Notes: generated by a model not told the origin, from the sequence alone. Counted from the stretch's first letter, positions 46,592-54,804 are shown. The stretch: DNA of 64,000 bases from an uncultured Eubacterium sp. (GCA_910584645.1 CAJUAU010000001.1:1-64000), one strand, 5' to 3'. Numbers and translations are program-made.

Positions 46592-48079
46592 ATGAAACTG
46601 GAGCAGATTCTTACAGATGTAGAATATAAAATACTACAGGGGACGTTGGACAAGGATGTAGCTGATATCGCTTATGATTCCCGTAAAACTGTAAAGGGTG
46701 GGATGTTTGTGGCGATTCAGGGAACCGTGGTGGATGGTCATAAATTTATAGATAGCGCAGTGGAAGCAGGCGCAGAAGTGATCGTGGCGGAAAAGGAGAC
46801 AGGTGTAGAAGATAAGAATATCACGGTTCTTCAGGTAGAAAATGGGCGAAAAGCGTTAAGCCTTATGTCCGCCGCCTATTTTGATCATCCGGTGAAAAAA
46901 ATGATCACTGTGGGAATTACCGGAACTAAAGGTAAGTCTACTACCGAGCATATGGTACGGGATATTATTGAAAAATCAGGAAAGACTTGTGGGATCATCG
47001 GCACAGTGGGAGCTTTCATAAACGGAAAGACCGTCCCTACCAAGCATACGACGCCGGAATCTTATGAGCTTCAGAAGCTATTTGCCATGATGGTGGAAGA
47101 GGGCTGCGAGTATATGGTTATGGAGGTATCCTCCCAGGGCATCAAGATGGACCGGGTGGCGGGGATCGAATTTGATTATGGTGTCTTCACCAATATTTCG
47201 CCGGATCACATTGGACCGGGAGAGCATGAAAACTTTGAAGAATATCTTTCCTGTAAGGCAGAGCTGTTCCGGCGCTGTAAGACAGGTATCATCAACCGGG
47301 ATGATGAACATTATGATGATATTGTAAGAAATGCCTCCTGCCGTATCATCACTTTTGGAACACGGGAAGAGGCTGACATGCGGGCACGGGATATCCAGCA
47401 TGTCTCCAAGGGCGGTGAGCTTTCCATGGAATTTCGGGCAGAAGGGATCCTGGAAGGTAAAATTATAGTAGGCCTTCCGGGACGTTTTAATATTTTCAAC
47501 GCATTGTGTGCAGCGTGTACCGGCGTGGCACTGGGAATGCCGGAAGAAGTCATTCTTCATGCCCTGGAACATGTAAATGTGCGGGGAAGAGTAGAAGTAA
47601 TGCCAGTTTCTGAGGATTTTTCTGTGCTGATTGATTTTGCCCATAATGGTGTGAGTTCAGAAAGCGTTCTTTCTACATTGAGAGAATACAACCCTCATCG
47701 GATCATAAGTATTTTTGGCTGTGGAGGGAACCGGAGCAAGGTCAGACGCTACGAGATGGGAGAAGTGATCGGCAGGATGTCGGAACTTGCTGTAATTACC
47801 AGCGATAATCCCCGCCGGGAAGATGTTATGGATATCATCGAGGACATCAAGGTGGGAATGGCAAAATCCGAGGGAACATATGTGGTGATCCCCGACCGGG
47901 AGGAAGCGGTGGCTTATGCCCTGGAACATGCGGAAAAAGGGGATATGATCATTCTTCTTGGAAAGGGGCATGAAGAATATCAGGACATCAACGGAGTTAA
48001 GCATCATTACAGTGAAAGGGAAGCCGTTGTCAAAGGAATGAAAAAAGTATATGGAAAAGACTTTAGTTTTATGTTATAA
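46592..48079 (+). CDS. murE: UDP-MurNAc-L-Ala-D-Glu:meso-DAP ligase
   Basis: 495 residues, normal length. The N-terminal UDP-binding domain (DSRKTVKGGMFVAIQG, about 31–46) is followed by the ATP site GITGTKGKSTTEHMV (about 109–123). The lysine to be carbamylated lies in the LSCKAELF segment, and the C-terminal domain carries SDNPRRED (about 404–411). The DNPR motif is the known mark of meso-diaminopimelate specificity. Role: adds the third residue of the peptidoglycan stem peptide. It stands 29 bases after the esterase gene and is not within a dcw cluster here. Confidence 0.95.
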   Translation: MKLEQILTDVEYKILQGTLDKDVADIAYDSRKTVKGGMFVAIQGTVVDGHKFIDSAVEAGAEVIVAEKETGVEDKNITVLQVENGRKALSLMSAAYFDHPVKKMITVGITGTKGKSTTEHMVRDIIEKSGKTCGIIGTVGAFINGKTVPTKHTTPESYELQKLFAMMVEEGCEYMVMEVSSQGIKMDRVAGIEFDYGVFTNISPDHIGPGEHENFEEYLSCKAELFRRCKTGIINRDDEHYDDIVRNASCRIITFGTREEADMRARDIQHVSKGGELSMEFRAEGILEGKIIVGLPGRFNIFNALCAACTGVALGMPEEVILHALEHVNVRGRVEVMPVSEDFSVLIDFAHNGVSSESVLSTLREYNPHRIISIFGCGGNRSKVRRYEMGEVIGRMSELAVITSDNPRREDVMDIIEDIKVGMAKSEGTYVVIPDREEAVAYALEHAEKGDMIILLGKGHEEYQDINGVKHHYSEREAVVKGMKKVYGKDFSFML

Positions 48080-48080
48080 T
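48052..48080 (+). promoter_or_regulatory. Promoter overlapping the end of murE
   Basis: TGGAAA (48052–48057), a 17-base spacer and TATAAT (48075–48080), extended by TG (TGTTATAAT). The murE stop codon is embedded in the -10. It would drive the gene at 48153. Confidence 0.6.
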
Positions 48081-48101
48081 TGCCGATAACAAAAGTAAAG
48101 A

Positions 48102-48134
48102 CCTGATGGCAAGGAGGTTGTCAGGAAGTTTTTT
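48102..48134 (+). terminator. Weak terminator-like hairpin after murE
   Basis: CCTGA…CAA / TTG…TCAGG with a three-base bulge and GGAGG loop, then AAG and TTTTTT. It lies between the murE-end promoter and the next gene, so it could act as an attenuator in that leader. Confidence 0.45.
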
Positions 48135-48152
48135 AGAAAGGAGTCGAGGATT

Positions 48153-48908
48153 ATGTGTGCAATGTTTAATAATTCACTTGCAAATTCTTTGTTCGGAAGC
48201 CGGAATTCCATATGGTCGGGAAGTTTTCTTTCCGCCTCTAACCTTGGGGATCTGGGACTGATGAAAAGTGGTGTTTATACCAAGATGCTGAAGTCCTATT
48301 ATGAAAAAGTAGGCAATGACAAAGAGACAAAGACAGAAAGCAGTAGCAGTAGTAGTACCAGTAGCAGCAATACATCTTCAACCTGGGACGATGTCCGCAA
48401 AAGATATATTACCCCTGAGGTGACAGTGGATCCAAAGGCGGTAGAAGCGGAAAAGGCGCTGTCTAACATCAAGAGCGCTTCCCAAAACCTGAGTAAAGAC
48501 GCAAGTGCACTGGCAAATATGGATTTTGACGGCAGCAGCAGGGATGAGATCTACGATGCTGTGAAAAAGATGGCTGACAGCTATAATGCCGTAGTGGACG
48601 GTGCAAAGAAGAGCAGTCTTCCCAGCAGCATAACCAAGAGTGTATCATGGATGATAGATGATACAAAGAGTAATACAAAACAGCTGGAGAGGATGGGCAT
48701 TACCATCGGCGAGGACAATAAGATCAAGATTGACAAAGACAAATTCGCTCAGGCAAATTTCAGCGATATCAAGGATTTCTTTGGCGGAACCGGCAGTTTT
48801 GCAGATCGCAATGCCCAGAGGGCAAACGGATTTGTTAAATCCGCATCCAATCAGATGATGATGAATATAGGAAAATCATTTTATTCAAGTAGTGGCGTTC
48901 TGAGTTAA
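48153..48908 (+). CDS. Hypothetical protein with FliD C-terminal-like segment
   Basis: 251 residues with no signal peptide or membrane span. An Asn/Ser-rich start and a poly-Ser linker (about 64–76) come before a helical part (~90–245). That part resembles the C-terminal region of the flagellar cap protein FliD: KKMADSYNAVVDGA, then LERMGITIGEDNKIKIDKDK and a SDIKDFFGG segment, matching the FliD order of helix, GI(T) strand, L-x-ID and LF. No flagellar gene is in the window, so a flagellar role is doubtful. AGGAGTCGAGG precedes the ATG; it has its own promoter. Confidence 0.65.
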   Translation: MCAMFNNSLANSLFGSRNSIWSGSFLSASNLGDLGLMKSGVYTKMLKSYYEKVGNDKETKTESSSSSSTSSSNTSSTWDDVRKRYITPEVTVDPKAVEAEKALSNIKSASQNLSKDASALANMDFDGSSRDEIYDAVKKMADSYNAVVDGAKKSSLPSSITKSVSWMIDDTKSNTKQLERMGITIGEDNKIKIDKDKFAQANFSDIKDFFGGTGSFADRNAQRANGFVKSASNQMMMNIGKSFYSSSGVLS

Positions 48909-49022
48909 GGACACCAGAAGAATTATTTATAGGTTTACTTTGAGCACAGGCATTGGGGTTGCCACAGGGCACGGATGCTTGTGCTTATTGTGTTGCTGAA
49001 ACCAGAGAGGAGATTCGGGCAG

Positions 49023-49778
49023 GTGTATCGTTTTTTTGTTCCAATGGAACAGATCTATGAAAATACAGCAGTGATCATCGGGGATGATGTGAATCACATT
49101 AAAAATGTTCTGCGTATGGAATTCGGGGGGCATATTATGATCACCGATGGACGGGGGACGGATTATCATTGTACCATAGGTGATATCGAGCCGGACAGGG
49201 TGCTGCTGGACATCGAAAAGAAAGAGCCGGTAAAGACGGAGCTCCCAGTGGAGATCGTACTGTTTCAGGCACTTCCCAAGGCGGACAAGATGGAACTGAT
49301 CATACAGAAAGCGGTGGAACTGGGAGCAGCGAGGATTGTTCCAGTGCGCACCAGACGTTCTGTGGTCCGCCTGGATGATAAAAAGGCAGAAAAAAAGAGA
49401 CAGCGCTGGCAGAGCATTGCCGAGGCTGCCGCCAAACAAAGCGGGCGGGGAATTGTGCCGGAGGTGGGAGAAGTGGTTTCTTTTGGCGGGGCATGTGTAC
49501 AGGCCCAGGAACTGGAACACAATATCATTCCCTACGAGCTTTATGATGATATGCTGGAGACGGCAAAGACGATGAGCCGGATCGTAAAGGGGACTTCCAT
49601 CGGTATATTTATCGGCCCGGAGGGGGGATTTGAGCGGGGTGAGGTGGAACAGGCGATGGAAGCCGGAGCCCAGCCGGTGTCTCTGGGCAGGCGGATCTTA
49701 CGGACGGAGACGGCGGGCCTGGCCATCCTGTCAGTACTGATGTTTCAGATAGAAAAAGACTATACAGGAGAGGTTTGA
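49023..49778 (+). CDS. rsmE: 16S rRNA m3U1498 methyltransferase
   Basis: 251 residues of the SPOUT-fold RsmE family. It starts VYRFFVPMEQI and shows an N-terminal PUA-like domain (about 1–70), FQALPKADKMELIIQKAVELG (about 82–102), then the trefoil-knot SAM site IGIFIGPEGGFERGE (about 195–209) and LGRRILRTETAGLAIL. Known role: methylates U1498 of 16S rRNA. The GTG start at 49023 has GAGAGGAG 10 bases upstream and matches the family N-terminus; a longer frame from 48975 does not. It lies 5 bases before the desulfurase gene. Confidence 0.93.
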   Translation: MYRFFVPMEQIYENTAVIIGDDVNHIKNVLRMEFGGHIMITDGRGTDYHCTIGDIEPDRVLLDIEKKEPVKTELPVEIVLFQALPKADKMELIIQKAVELGAARIVPVRTRRSVVRLDDKKAEKKRQRWQSIAEAAAKQSGRGIVPEVGEVVSFGGACVQAQELEHNIIPYELYDDMLETAKTMSRIVKGTSIGIFIGPEGGFERGEVEQAMEAGAQPVSLGRRILRTETAGLAILSVLMFQIEKDYTGEV

Positions 49779-49783
49779 CATAC

Positions 49784-50950
49784 ATGGAGGCATATTTGGA
49801 CAATGCAGCCACCACAAAAGCTTTCGATGAGGTGGGAGATCTGGTCCGCCAGATCATGTGCGTGGACTATGGAAATCCCTCTTCCCTTCATAGGAAGGGA
49901 GTAGAGGCAGAACGTTATATCAGAGAGGCGGGAGATAAGATCGCAGCCACGCTGAAATGCAGCCGGAAAAATATCATATTCACTTCCGGGGGAACAGAGA
50001 GCAACAATATGGCGATCATTGGGGGAGTGATGGCAAACAGGCGGCGGGGAAGACATGTGGTCACCACCTGCTTTGAGCACGCGGCGGTGCACCAGCCCTG
50101 TCTGTATCTGGAGGAAAATTATGGATGTGAGGCCACCTATCTTCCGGTGGATCCTATGGGACACATAGATCCTGGAAAGCTCAGAGAGGCGCTCCGGGAG
50201 GATACGGTGCTGGTGTCTGTGATGATGGTAAATAATGAAGTGGGCGCTGTACTGGATGTGGGGAGTATTGGGAAGACCATCAAAGAATATAATAAAGATA
50301 TACTGTTTCACGTAGATGCCATACAGGCCTATGGAAAAATGACCATACATCCCAAGAAGATGAATATTGACCTGCTCTCTGCCAGCGGCCATAAGATCCA
50401 TGGACCGAAGGGGACAGGATTTTTATATATGGCAGAGGGAGTCCGGCTCCATCCGCTGATCCATGGAGGCGGACAGCAGCAGGGAAGGCGTTCTGGTACA
50501 GAAAATGTACCGGGAGCCGCAGGACTGGCCCTGGCTGCGGAGATGATGTATCAGGATCATCAGGACAAGGTTCAGCAGATGTATCATAAAAAACGGCTCC
50601 TCATCGGGCTTTTGGAGCAGATTGAAGGAGTGTACATCCATGCCTGTCAGAAGGAAGAACTGGAAAACACGGCGCCGCATATTGTGAGCGCAGGCATAGA
50701 AGGGATCCGCAGTGAGGTTCTTTTACATGCGCTGGAGGAGCGAGGGGTTTACGTATCATCTGGTTCCGCCTGCTCTTCCAATCATCCAGGGATCAGTTCC
50801 ACCCTGCAGGCCATTGGAGTCAAAAGGGAACTGCTGGACGCTACGATCCGGTTCAGTCTTTCCGTGAATACGACGGAGGAAGAACTGCGGTATGCAGTAG
50901 AACAGCTAAAGGAACTTCTGCCGGTGCTGAGGCGTTATGTCAGGAGATAG
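49784..50950 (+). CDS. Cysteine desulfurase (NifS/IscS type, partner of ThiI)
   Basis: 388 residues, PLP-dependent aminotransferase class V fold. Visible marks are YLDNAATTKAFDEV (4–17), the substrate-binding TSGGTESNNM (about 69–78), HVDAIQAYGK (about 178–187), the PLP Lys in SASGHKIHGPKGTGFL (about 200–215) and the active Cys loop SSGSACSSNHPG (about 324–335). Known role: releases sulfur from cysteine as a persulfide. Its place directly before thiI (28 bases) indicates that it feeds tRNA 4-thiouridylation, as NifZ does in B. subtilis. ATG 49784 is chosen over a TTG at 49775. Confidence 0.94.
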   Translation: MEAYLDNAATTKAFDEVGDLVRQIMCVDYGNPSSLHRKGVEAERYIREAGDKIAATLKCSRKNIIFTSGGTESNNMAIIGGVMANRRRGRHVVTTCFEHAAVHQPCLYLEENYGCEATYLPVDPMGHIDPGKLREALREDTVLVSVMMVNNEVGAVLDVGSIGKTIKEYNKDILFHVDAIQAYGKMTIHPKKMNIDLLSASGHKIHGPKGTGFLYMAEGVRLHPLIHGGGQQQGRRSGTENVPGAAGLALAAEMMYQDHQDKVQQMYHKKRLLIGLLEQIEGVYIHACQKEELENTAPHIVSAGIEGIRSEVLLHALEERGVYVSSGSACSSNHPGISSTLQAIGVKRELLDATIRFSLSVNTTEEELRYAVEQLKELLPVLRRYVRR

Positions 50951-50978
50951 AAGAAAAAGGAAATGAGGATAATATAAA

Positions 50979-52160
50979 ATGGTAAAAGCTTTTTTGATCA
51001 AATATTCAGAGATCGGGATCAAGGGAAAAAACAGATATATGTTTGAGGACGCTCTCCGGGACAGGGTAAAGGAGAAACTGGAGAAGTGTGAGGGAGAATT
51101 TCTTGTAGAGCGGGAAAACGGCCGGATCTATGTAGAAGCAAAGAGTGAGTATGATTTTGACGAGGTGATCAGCCAGCTCAGTAAATGTTTTGGCATTGCC
51201 CATATCTGCCCGGTGGTGCTGGTAGAGGACAAGACCTTTGGGACAGTATGCAAAGAACTGGTGGATCATATGAAAGAGGAACTGGGAGAGAAGGAATTTA
51301 CCTTCAAAGTATTTGCCAAGAGAAGTGATAAGAATTATGTGATGACCAGCCCTGAGATCTGCCGGGAAGCCGGAGCGTATATCCTTGACCATATGCCTGG
51401 CGCAAAAGTGGACGTGCATCAGCCGGAGGTTTCTGTAAATATAGAGATCCGCCACCGCGCTTATGTGTATGTGAGCAGCATCAAAGGACCGGGGGGAATG
51501 CCTGTGGGAACCAGTGGGAAGGCAATGCTTCTGTTGTCCGGGGGCATAGACAGTCCAGTGGCTGGATACATGATGGCAAAAAGGGGTGTGCGTATTGAGG
51601 CCGTTTATTTTCATGCGCCGCCATATACCAGTGAGCGGGCGAAGCAGAAGGTGGTGGATCTGGCGGAGCTGGTCAGTGATTATGCGGGAGAGATCCGTCT
51701 TCATGTGGTGAATTTTACAGATATTCAGATGTATATATACGACAAATGTCCTCATGACGAGCTCACGATCATTATGAGACGTTATATGATGAAGATCGCA
51801 GAGCGTATCGCGGGTGAGACGGATTGTATGTCCCTGATCACCGGTGAAAGTGTGGGGCAGGTGGCGAGCCAGACCATGCAGAGCCTGGTGGCAACCAATG
51901 CGGTGTGCAGGATGCCGGTATTCCGCCCGGTGATCGCTTTTGACAAACAGGATATCATTGACATTGCGGAGAAGATCAATACCTTTGAGACTTCGATCCT
52001 GCCATATGAGGACTGCTGCACCACGTTTGTGGCGAAACATCCTGTGACAAAACCGGATCTGTGCAAGATCGAAAAATCTGAAAGAAACCTGGAAGAAAAG
52101 ATTGATGAAATGTTAGAAAAAGCGGTGTCAGAGAGGGAGATCCTGACTGTGAAAATGTAA
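50979..52160 (+). CDS. thiI: tRNA 4-thiouridine synthase ThiI (no rhodanese domain)
   Basis: 393 residues. A ferredoxin-like plus THUMP domain (about 1–165) is followed by a PP-loop ATPase with LLLSGGIDSPVAGYMM (about 181–196) and EDCCTTFVAKHPVTKPD (about 345–361). The C-terminal rhodanese domain of the E. coli enzyme is missing, as in most Firmicutes, where a dedicated desulfurase (the upstream gene) delivers sulfur directly. Role: s4U8 in tRNA. The message end is marked by a hairpin that is a proper terminator only for the opposite strand. Confidence 0.95.
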   Translation: MVKAFLIKYSEIGIKGKNRYMFEDALRDRVKEKLEKCEGEFLVERENGRIYVEAKSEYDFDEVISQLSKCFGIAHICPVVLVEDKTFGTVCKELVDHMKEELGEKEFTFKVFAKRSDKNYVMTSPEICREAGAYILDHMPGAKVDVHQPEVSVNIEIRHRAYVYVSSIKGPGGMPVGTSGKAMLLLSGGIDSPVAGYMMAKRGVRIEAVYFHAPPYTSERAKQKVVDLAELVSDYAGEIRLHVVNFTDIQMYIYDKCPHDELTIIMRRYMMKIAERIAGETDCMSLITGESVGQVASQTMQSLVATNAVCRMPVFRPVIAFDKQDIIDIAEKINTFETSILPYEDCCTTFVAKHPVTKPDLCKIEKSERNLEEKIDEMLEKAVSEREILTVKM

Positions 52161-52196
52161 AAAGGACTGCCTCCTGAAACCCAGGTTTCACAGTCC
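52159..52196 (-). terminator. Intrinsic terminator of the HPr-like gene
   Basis: Read on the minus strand, GGACTGtGAAACC / GGTTTC…CAGTCC is followed by TTTTTAC. It lies between the convergent thiI and HPr-like genes; the plus-strand side lacks a T tract. Confidence 0.8.
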
Positions 52197-52242
52197 CCAC
52201 ATTGTACTTTTTGTACCCCATATGTGATGTAACAAATCCCGA

Positions 52243-52473
52243 TCAGACGATAAATGGTTTCAGTTTTGAAAGAATTTCGTCTACATCGCTTTCGCTATGG
52301 ATATTCAGGTCGATGGGTTTGGAAAGATCAAGGCTGAATATACCCATGATGGATTTGGCGTCGATCACATATCTTCCTGAAACAAGATCAAATTCTGCAT
52401 CGAATTTGGTAACCTCATTGACAAATGCTTTAACTTTATCAATGGAATTTAAAGATATTTTTACTGTTTTCAT
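52243..52473 (-). CDS. HPr-like protein lacking the phosphoacceptor histidine
   Basis: 76 residues, HPr fold. The region where HPr carries its PTS-phosphorylated His15 reads LNSIDKVKAFVNEV here, with no His in the protein's first half. The Ser46 region is kept (DAKSIMGIFSLDL, about 38–50). Known parallel: Crh of Bacillus, also His15-less, works only through Ser46 phosphorylation in catabolite repression. Inferred: a regulatory rather than sugar-transport role. AAGGAGG precedes the ATG. It is a single-gene unit, divergent from mtaB. Confidence 0.88.
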   Translation of the reverse strand: MKTVKISLNSIDKVKAFVNEVTKFDAEFDLVSGRYVIDAKSIMGIFSLDLSKPIDLNIHSESDVDEILSKLKPFIV

Positions 52474-52623
52474 AATAATTCCTCCTTTTCTATTATTTTG
52501 AAAGCTGCTTCAAACATCTTCCAGTTATTATACTATTATGTAACCTAATTTATGTCAATAGAAAAAAGTGACCACTTGCAAAAAAAATAGAGATTATTTT
52601 TGTGCAAAATGTAGAAAGGAAAA

Positions 52624-52665
52624 TGCACTCTTTGGTATATTACAGAAAAAAATACCAAAAGTGCA
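52624..52665 (+). promoter_or_regulatory. Leader hairpin just before mtaB
   Basis: TGCACT(c)TTTGGTAT / ATACCAAAAGTGCA is a 14-bp stem with one bulged C. It ends 10 bases before the start codon, where a ribosome site would be expected. It may control translation. Confidence 0.55.
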
Positions 52666-52675
52666 GTATAAATAT

Positions 52676-53995
52676 ATGAAAGCTGCATTTTTAACCCTTG
52701 GCTGTAAAGTGAATTTTTATGAAACAGAAAAAATGATGACAGATTTTCAAAAGCATGGGTTCGATATCGTAGAATTTGGACAAGGAGCAGATATCTGTAT
52801 CATCAATACCTGTACGGTTACGAATATCGCTGACCGCAAATCCAGGCAGATGCTGCACCGGGCGAAGAAAAAGAATCCCCGGAGTATCGTGGCGGCTGTG
52901 GGGTGCTACGCGGAGAGCGGTGGGGAAGAACTTCTCAAAGATCCTTCTGTGGATATGGTATTTTCTAATCGTGACAAGGAAAGTATCGCAGAAAAAGTGC
53001 TGGAGTATATGGGAAGCCGGGAAGTGACGGAGGGGGATTCCCTCCAGGAAGCAGCCTGTGGCGGACAGAGTGATCCGGTGCGGGACCGCACAAGAAAATA
53101 TATCAAGATCCAGGATGGCTGCAACCAGTTCTGCAGTTATTGCATGATTCCTTATGTAAGGGGCGGCGGTATACTCTCCAGCCGGGAAGAGGAGGACATA
53201 CTGAAAGAAATCCGCATGGTGGCGCAGGAGGGATATAAAGAGGTAGTACTCACAGGGATCCATCTGTCCTCCTATGGTGTGGACCGTTCCAGTGAAAAGC
53301 AGTTTGTCGCCCTGAAAGGGAGACCTCTGGTGGCGCTTCTGCAGAAGATTAATGAGATTCAGGGAATTGAGAGGATCCGGCTGGGCTCGCTGGAACCACG
53401 CATCATCAGCACTGAATTTATGGAGGGGCTGATGGAGGTGACAAAGCTGTGCCCTCATTTTCACCTTTCCCTGCAGAGTGGCTGTGACGCCACGCTGAAA
53501 CGGATGAACCGGCATTATACAGCGGCGGAATACAGGGAAAAATGTGACATGCTGAGAAAATATTTTGAACATCCTGCCATTACTACAGATGTGATCGTCG
53601 GTTTTCCGGGAGAGACAGAAGAGGAGTTCGAGAGGACAAGAGAGTTTGTCATAGACATCGGATTTGCGGATGTTCATGTCTTTTCTTACAGTGTACGCAG
53701 CGGCACGAAGGCGGCGGGTATGAAGGATCAGGTGCCTCCGGAGGTCAAACACCGGCGCAGCGAGATGCTGATGGCAGCTGCCAGGCAGGGGAAAATTGGA
53801 TTTGAGGAATGGTTTATTGGAAGAGAGGAGAAAATACTCTTTGAGGAGGTCCATATCATTGACGGAAAAGAATATCTGACCGGGCATAATGAGCGTTATG
53901 TGATGGTAAAGATCCCAAGGGATGAGGCAGGAACTGCGGGATTTACGGAGAACGGCATGGGCAGCATACGGATCCAAAAGACAAATTTAATATAA
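52676..53995 (+). CDS. mtaB: tRNA t6A37 methylthiotransferase MtaB
   Basis: 439 residues from the ATG at 52676. An N-terminal UPF0004 domain has LGCKVNFYETEKM (8–20), NTCTVTN and VGCYAE, supplying the auxiliary cluster cysteines. The radical-SAM core has QDGCNQFCSYCMIPYVRGG (about 147–165, CxxxCxxC), and a degenerate TRAM-like tail ends the protein. Known role: converts t6A to ms2t6A at position 37 of ANN-decoding tRNAs. The start begins at the conserved MKAAFLTLGCKVN, but no Shine-Dalgarno is visible: a hairpin occupies that region. A longer frame back to 52568 looks unlike the family. Confidence 0.92.
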   Translation: MKAAFLTLGCKVNFYETEKMMTDFQKHGFDIVEFGQGADICIINTCTVTNIADRKSRQMLHRAKKKNPRSIVAAVGCYAESGGEELLKDPSVDMVFSNRDKESIAEKVLEYMGSREVTEGDSLQEAACGGQSDPVRDRTRKYIKIQDGCNQFCSYCMIPYVRGGGILSSREEEDILKEIRMVAQEGYKEVVLTGIHLSSYGVDRSSEKQFVALKGRPLVALLQKINEIQGIERIRLGSLEPRIISTEFMEGLMEVTKLCPHFHLSLQSGCDATLKRMNRHYTAAEYREKCDMLRKYFEHPAITTDVIVGFPGETEEEFERTREFVIDIGFADVHVFSYSVRSGTKAAGMKDQVPPEVKHRRSEMLMAAARQGKIGFEEWFIGREEKILFEEVHIIDGKEYLTGHNERYVMVKIPRDEAGTAGFTENGMGSIRIQKTNLI

Positions 53996-54002
53996 AAAAC
54001 TA

Positions 54003-54031
54003 TTGCGAATTTAAGATACTTATATTAAAAT
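54003..54031 (+). promoter_or_regulatory. Promoter of the ireB–ruvX unit
   Basis: TTGCGA (54003–54008), a 17-base spacer and TAAAAT (54026–54031). A leader of about 128 bases follows, with stems AGCaGTTCC/GGGGACgGCT and two competing hairpins, GGGGCA/TGCTCCC and AATACT/AGTATT, the latter followed by TTTTATTT. I could not match a known riboswitch. Confidence 0.6.
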
Positions 54032-54165
54032 GATACCAGGGTAAAAAGCGTAGAGACGAAAAAGCAGTTCCAACGGGGGACGGCTGGGGCAGAATACTTT
54101 TTGCTCCCATGAGTATTTTATTTAATTTTTGATTTAGCAGGAAAATGTTTAGAATGGGGGACAAT

Positions 54166-54426
54166 ATGCAGGAAATGAATAATACCCAGCTTTTTAAAGT
54201 AGATGTAGAAAAAGATTTTGATGTAAGGGATGTGATCGCATCTGTATATGCGGCACTTACAGAAAAGGGGTATAACCCGGTCAATCAGATCGTGGGCTAT
54301 CTGATGTCAGGAGACCCCACTTATATAACCAGCCACAAAGGCGCAAGAAGCCTGATCATGCGGGCAGAGCGGGATGAGATCATCGAACTGTTTTTAGAGG
54401 ATTATATAAAGAACAACTTGAAATAA
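54166..54426 (+). CDS. ireB: IreB-family regulatory phosphoprotein
   Basis: 86 residues, the family length. The diagnostic stretches are DVRDVIASVYAALTEKGYNP, NQIVGYLMSGDPTYITSH and ARSLIMRAERDEIIELFLED. Known: in enterococci IreB is phosphorylated by the PASTA kinase IreK and limits cephalosporin resistance; in B. subtilis the homologue (YrzL) heads the operon with ruvX, as here. The start at 54166 is set by GGGGGA 5 bases upstream; ATGs at 54145 and 54154 lack a site. It is separated from ruvX by an unusual 378-base structured element. Confidence 0.93.
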   Translation: MQEMNNTQLFKVDVEKDFDVRDVIASVYAALTEKGYNPVNQIVGYLMSGDPTYITSHKGARSLIMRAERDEIIELFLEDYIKNNLK

Positions 54427-54440
54427 GCGAGCCGCGCTGA

Positions 54441-54790
54441 CCTTCGGTTTTGCAATTTGTGTGGGAACTGGACCATCTGCAGGCAGCAAATACACATTAC
54501 TTTTGGAACAGGTGCGGGAGCACCTGTCCCCCAGCCGTTGACAATCGCATGCCTGCATGCAGATTGCCAGCGGCTGGGGAACAGAATCTGGCGAAGCTGG
54601 ATTGTTCCCAAAAAAGTGTAGCTTGTTAAGCTGAGTAAGCAGTTTTCCCAGCCTGCACAAATTGCAGAACTGGAGGGAAATGTGGCGAGCGCCCCACAGG
54701 AGCGCAGGGCGGAGCCCGGAGCGAGCGAAAGATGGAAAACGGACTGTATACATGTAGGCTGACATGGGCAAAAGAAGACAGAGCCCAAGG
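54441..54790 (+). ncRNA. Highly structured intergenic element between ireB and ruvX (candidate structured RNA or mobile palindromic element)
   Basis: This is the main content of the gene-free stretch 54427–54804. Near-matching 21-base arms (54441–54461 and 54656–54676) form the outer stem around the shared GCAATTTGTG/CACAAATTGC. Inside, 54491–54510 pairs with 54602–54620. A perfect hairpin ACAGGTGC-GGGA-GCACCTGT lies at 54508–54527. A ~24-bp stem at 54529–54579 is capped by GCATGC-CT-GCATGC. A G-rich tail with TGTGG/CCACA and GGGC-GGA-GCCC follows to about 54720. The region is more GC-rich than its surroundings. No convincing open frame; strand unproven. Confidence 0.6.
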
Positions 54791-54804
54791 AAATATAAAT
54801 ATAT

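Noticed and set aside
52165..52200. Terminator for thiI on the plus strand
   Set aside because: The hairpin is followed by CCACATTG on the plus strand; the T tract exists only for the minus strand.
54032..54165. A c-di-GMP or ZTP riboswitch before ireB
   Set aside because: Short stretches such as GACGAAAAAGC and GGCTGGGGC recall parts of those motifs, but the full consensus cores are missing.
54394..54788. Two overlapping minus-strand frames of 125 and 128 codons between ireB and ruvX
   Set aside because: Both run through the nested inverted repeats in different frames and lack ribosome sites; they are a by-product of the GC-rich structured element.
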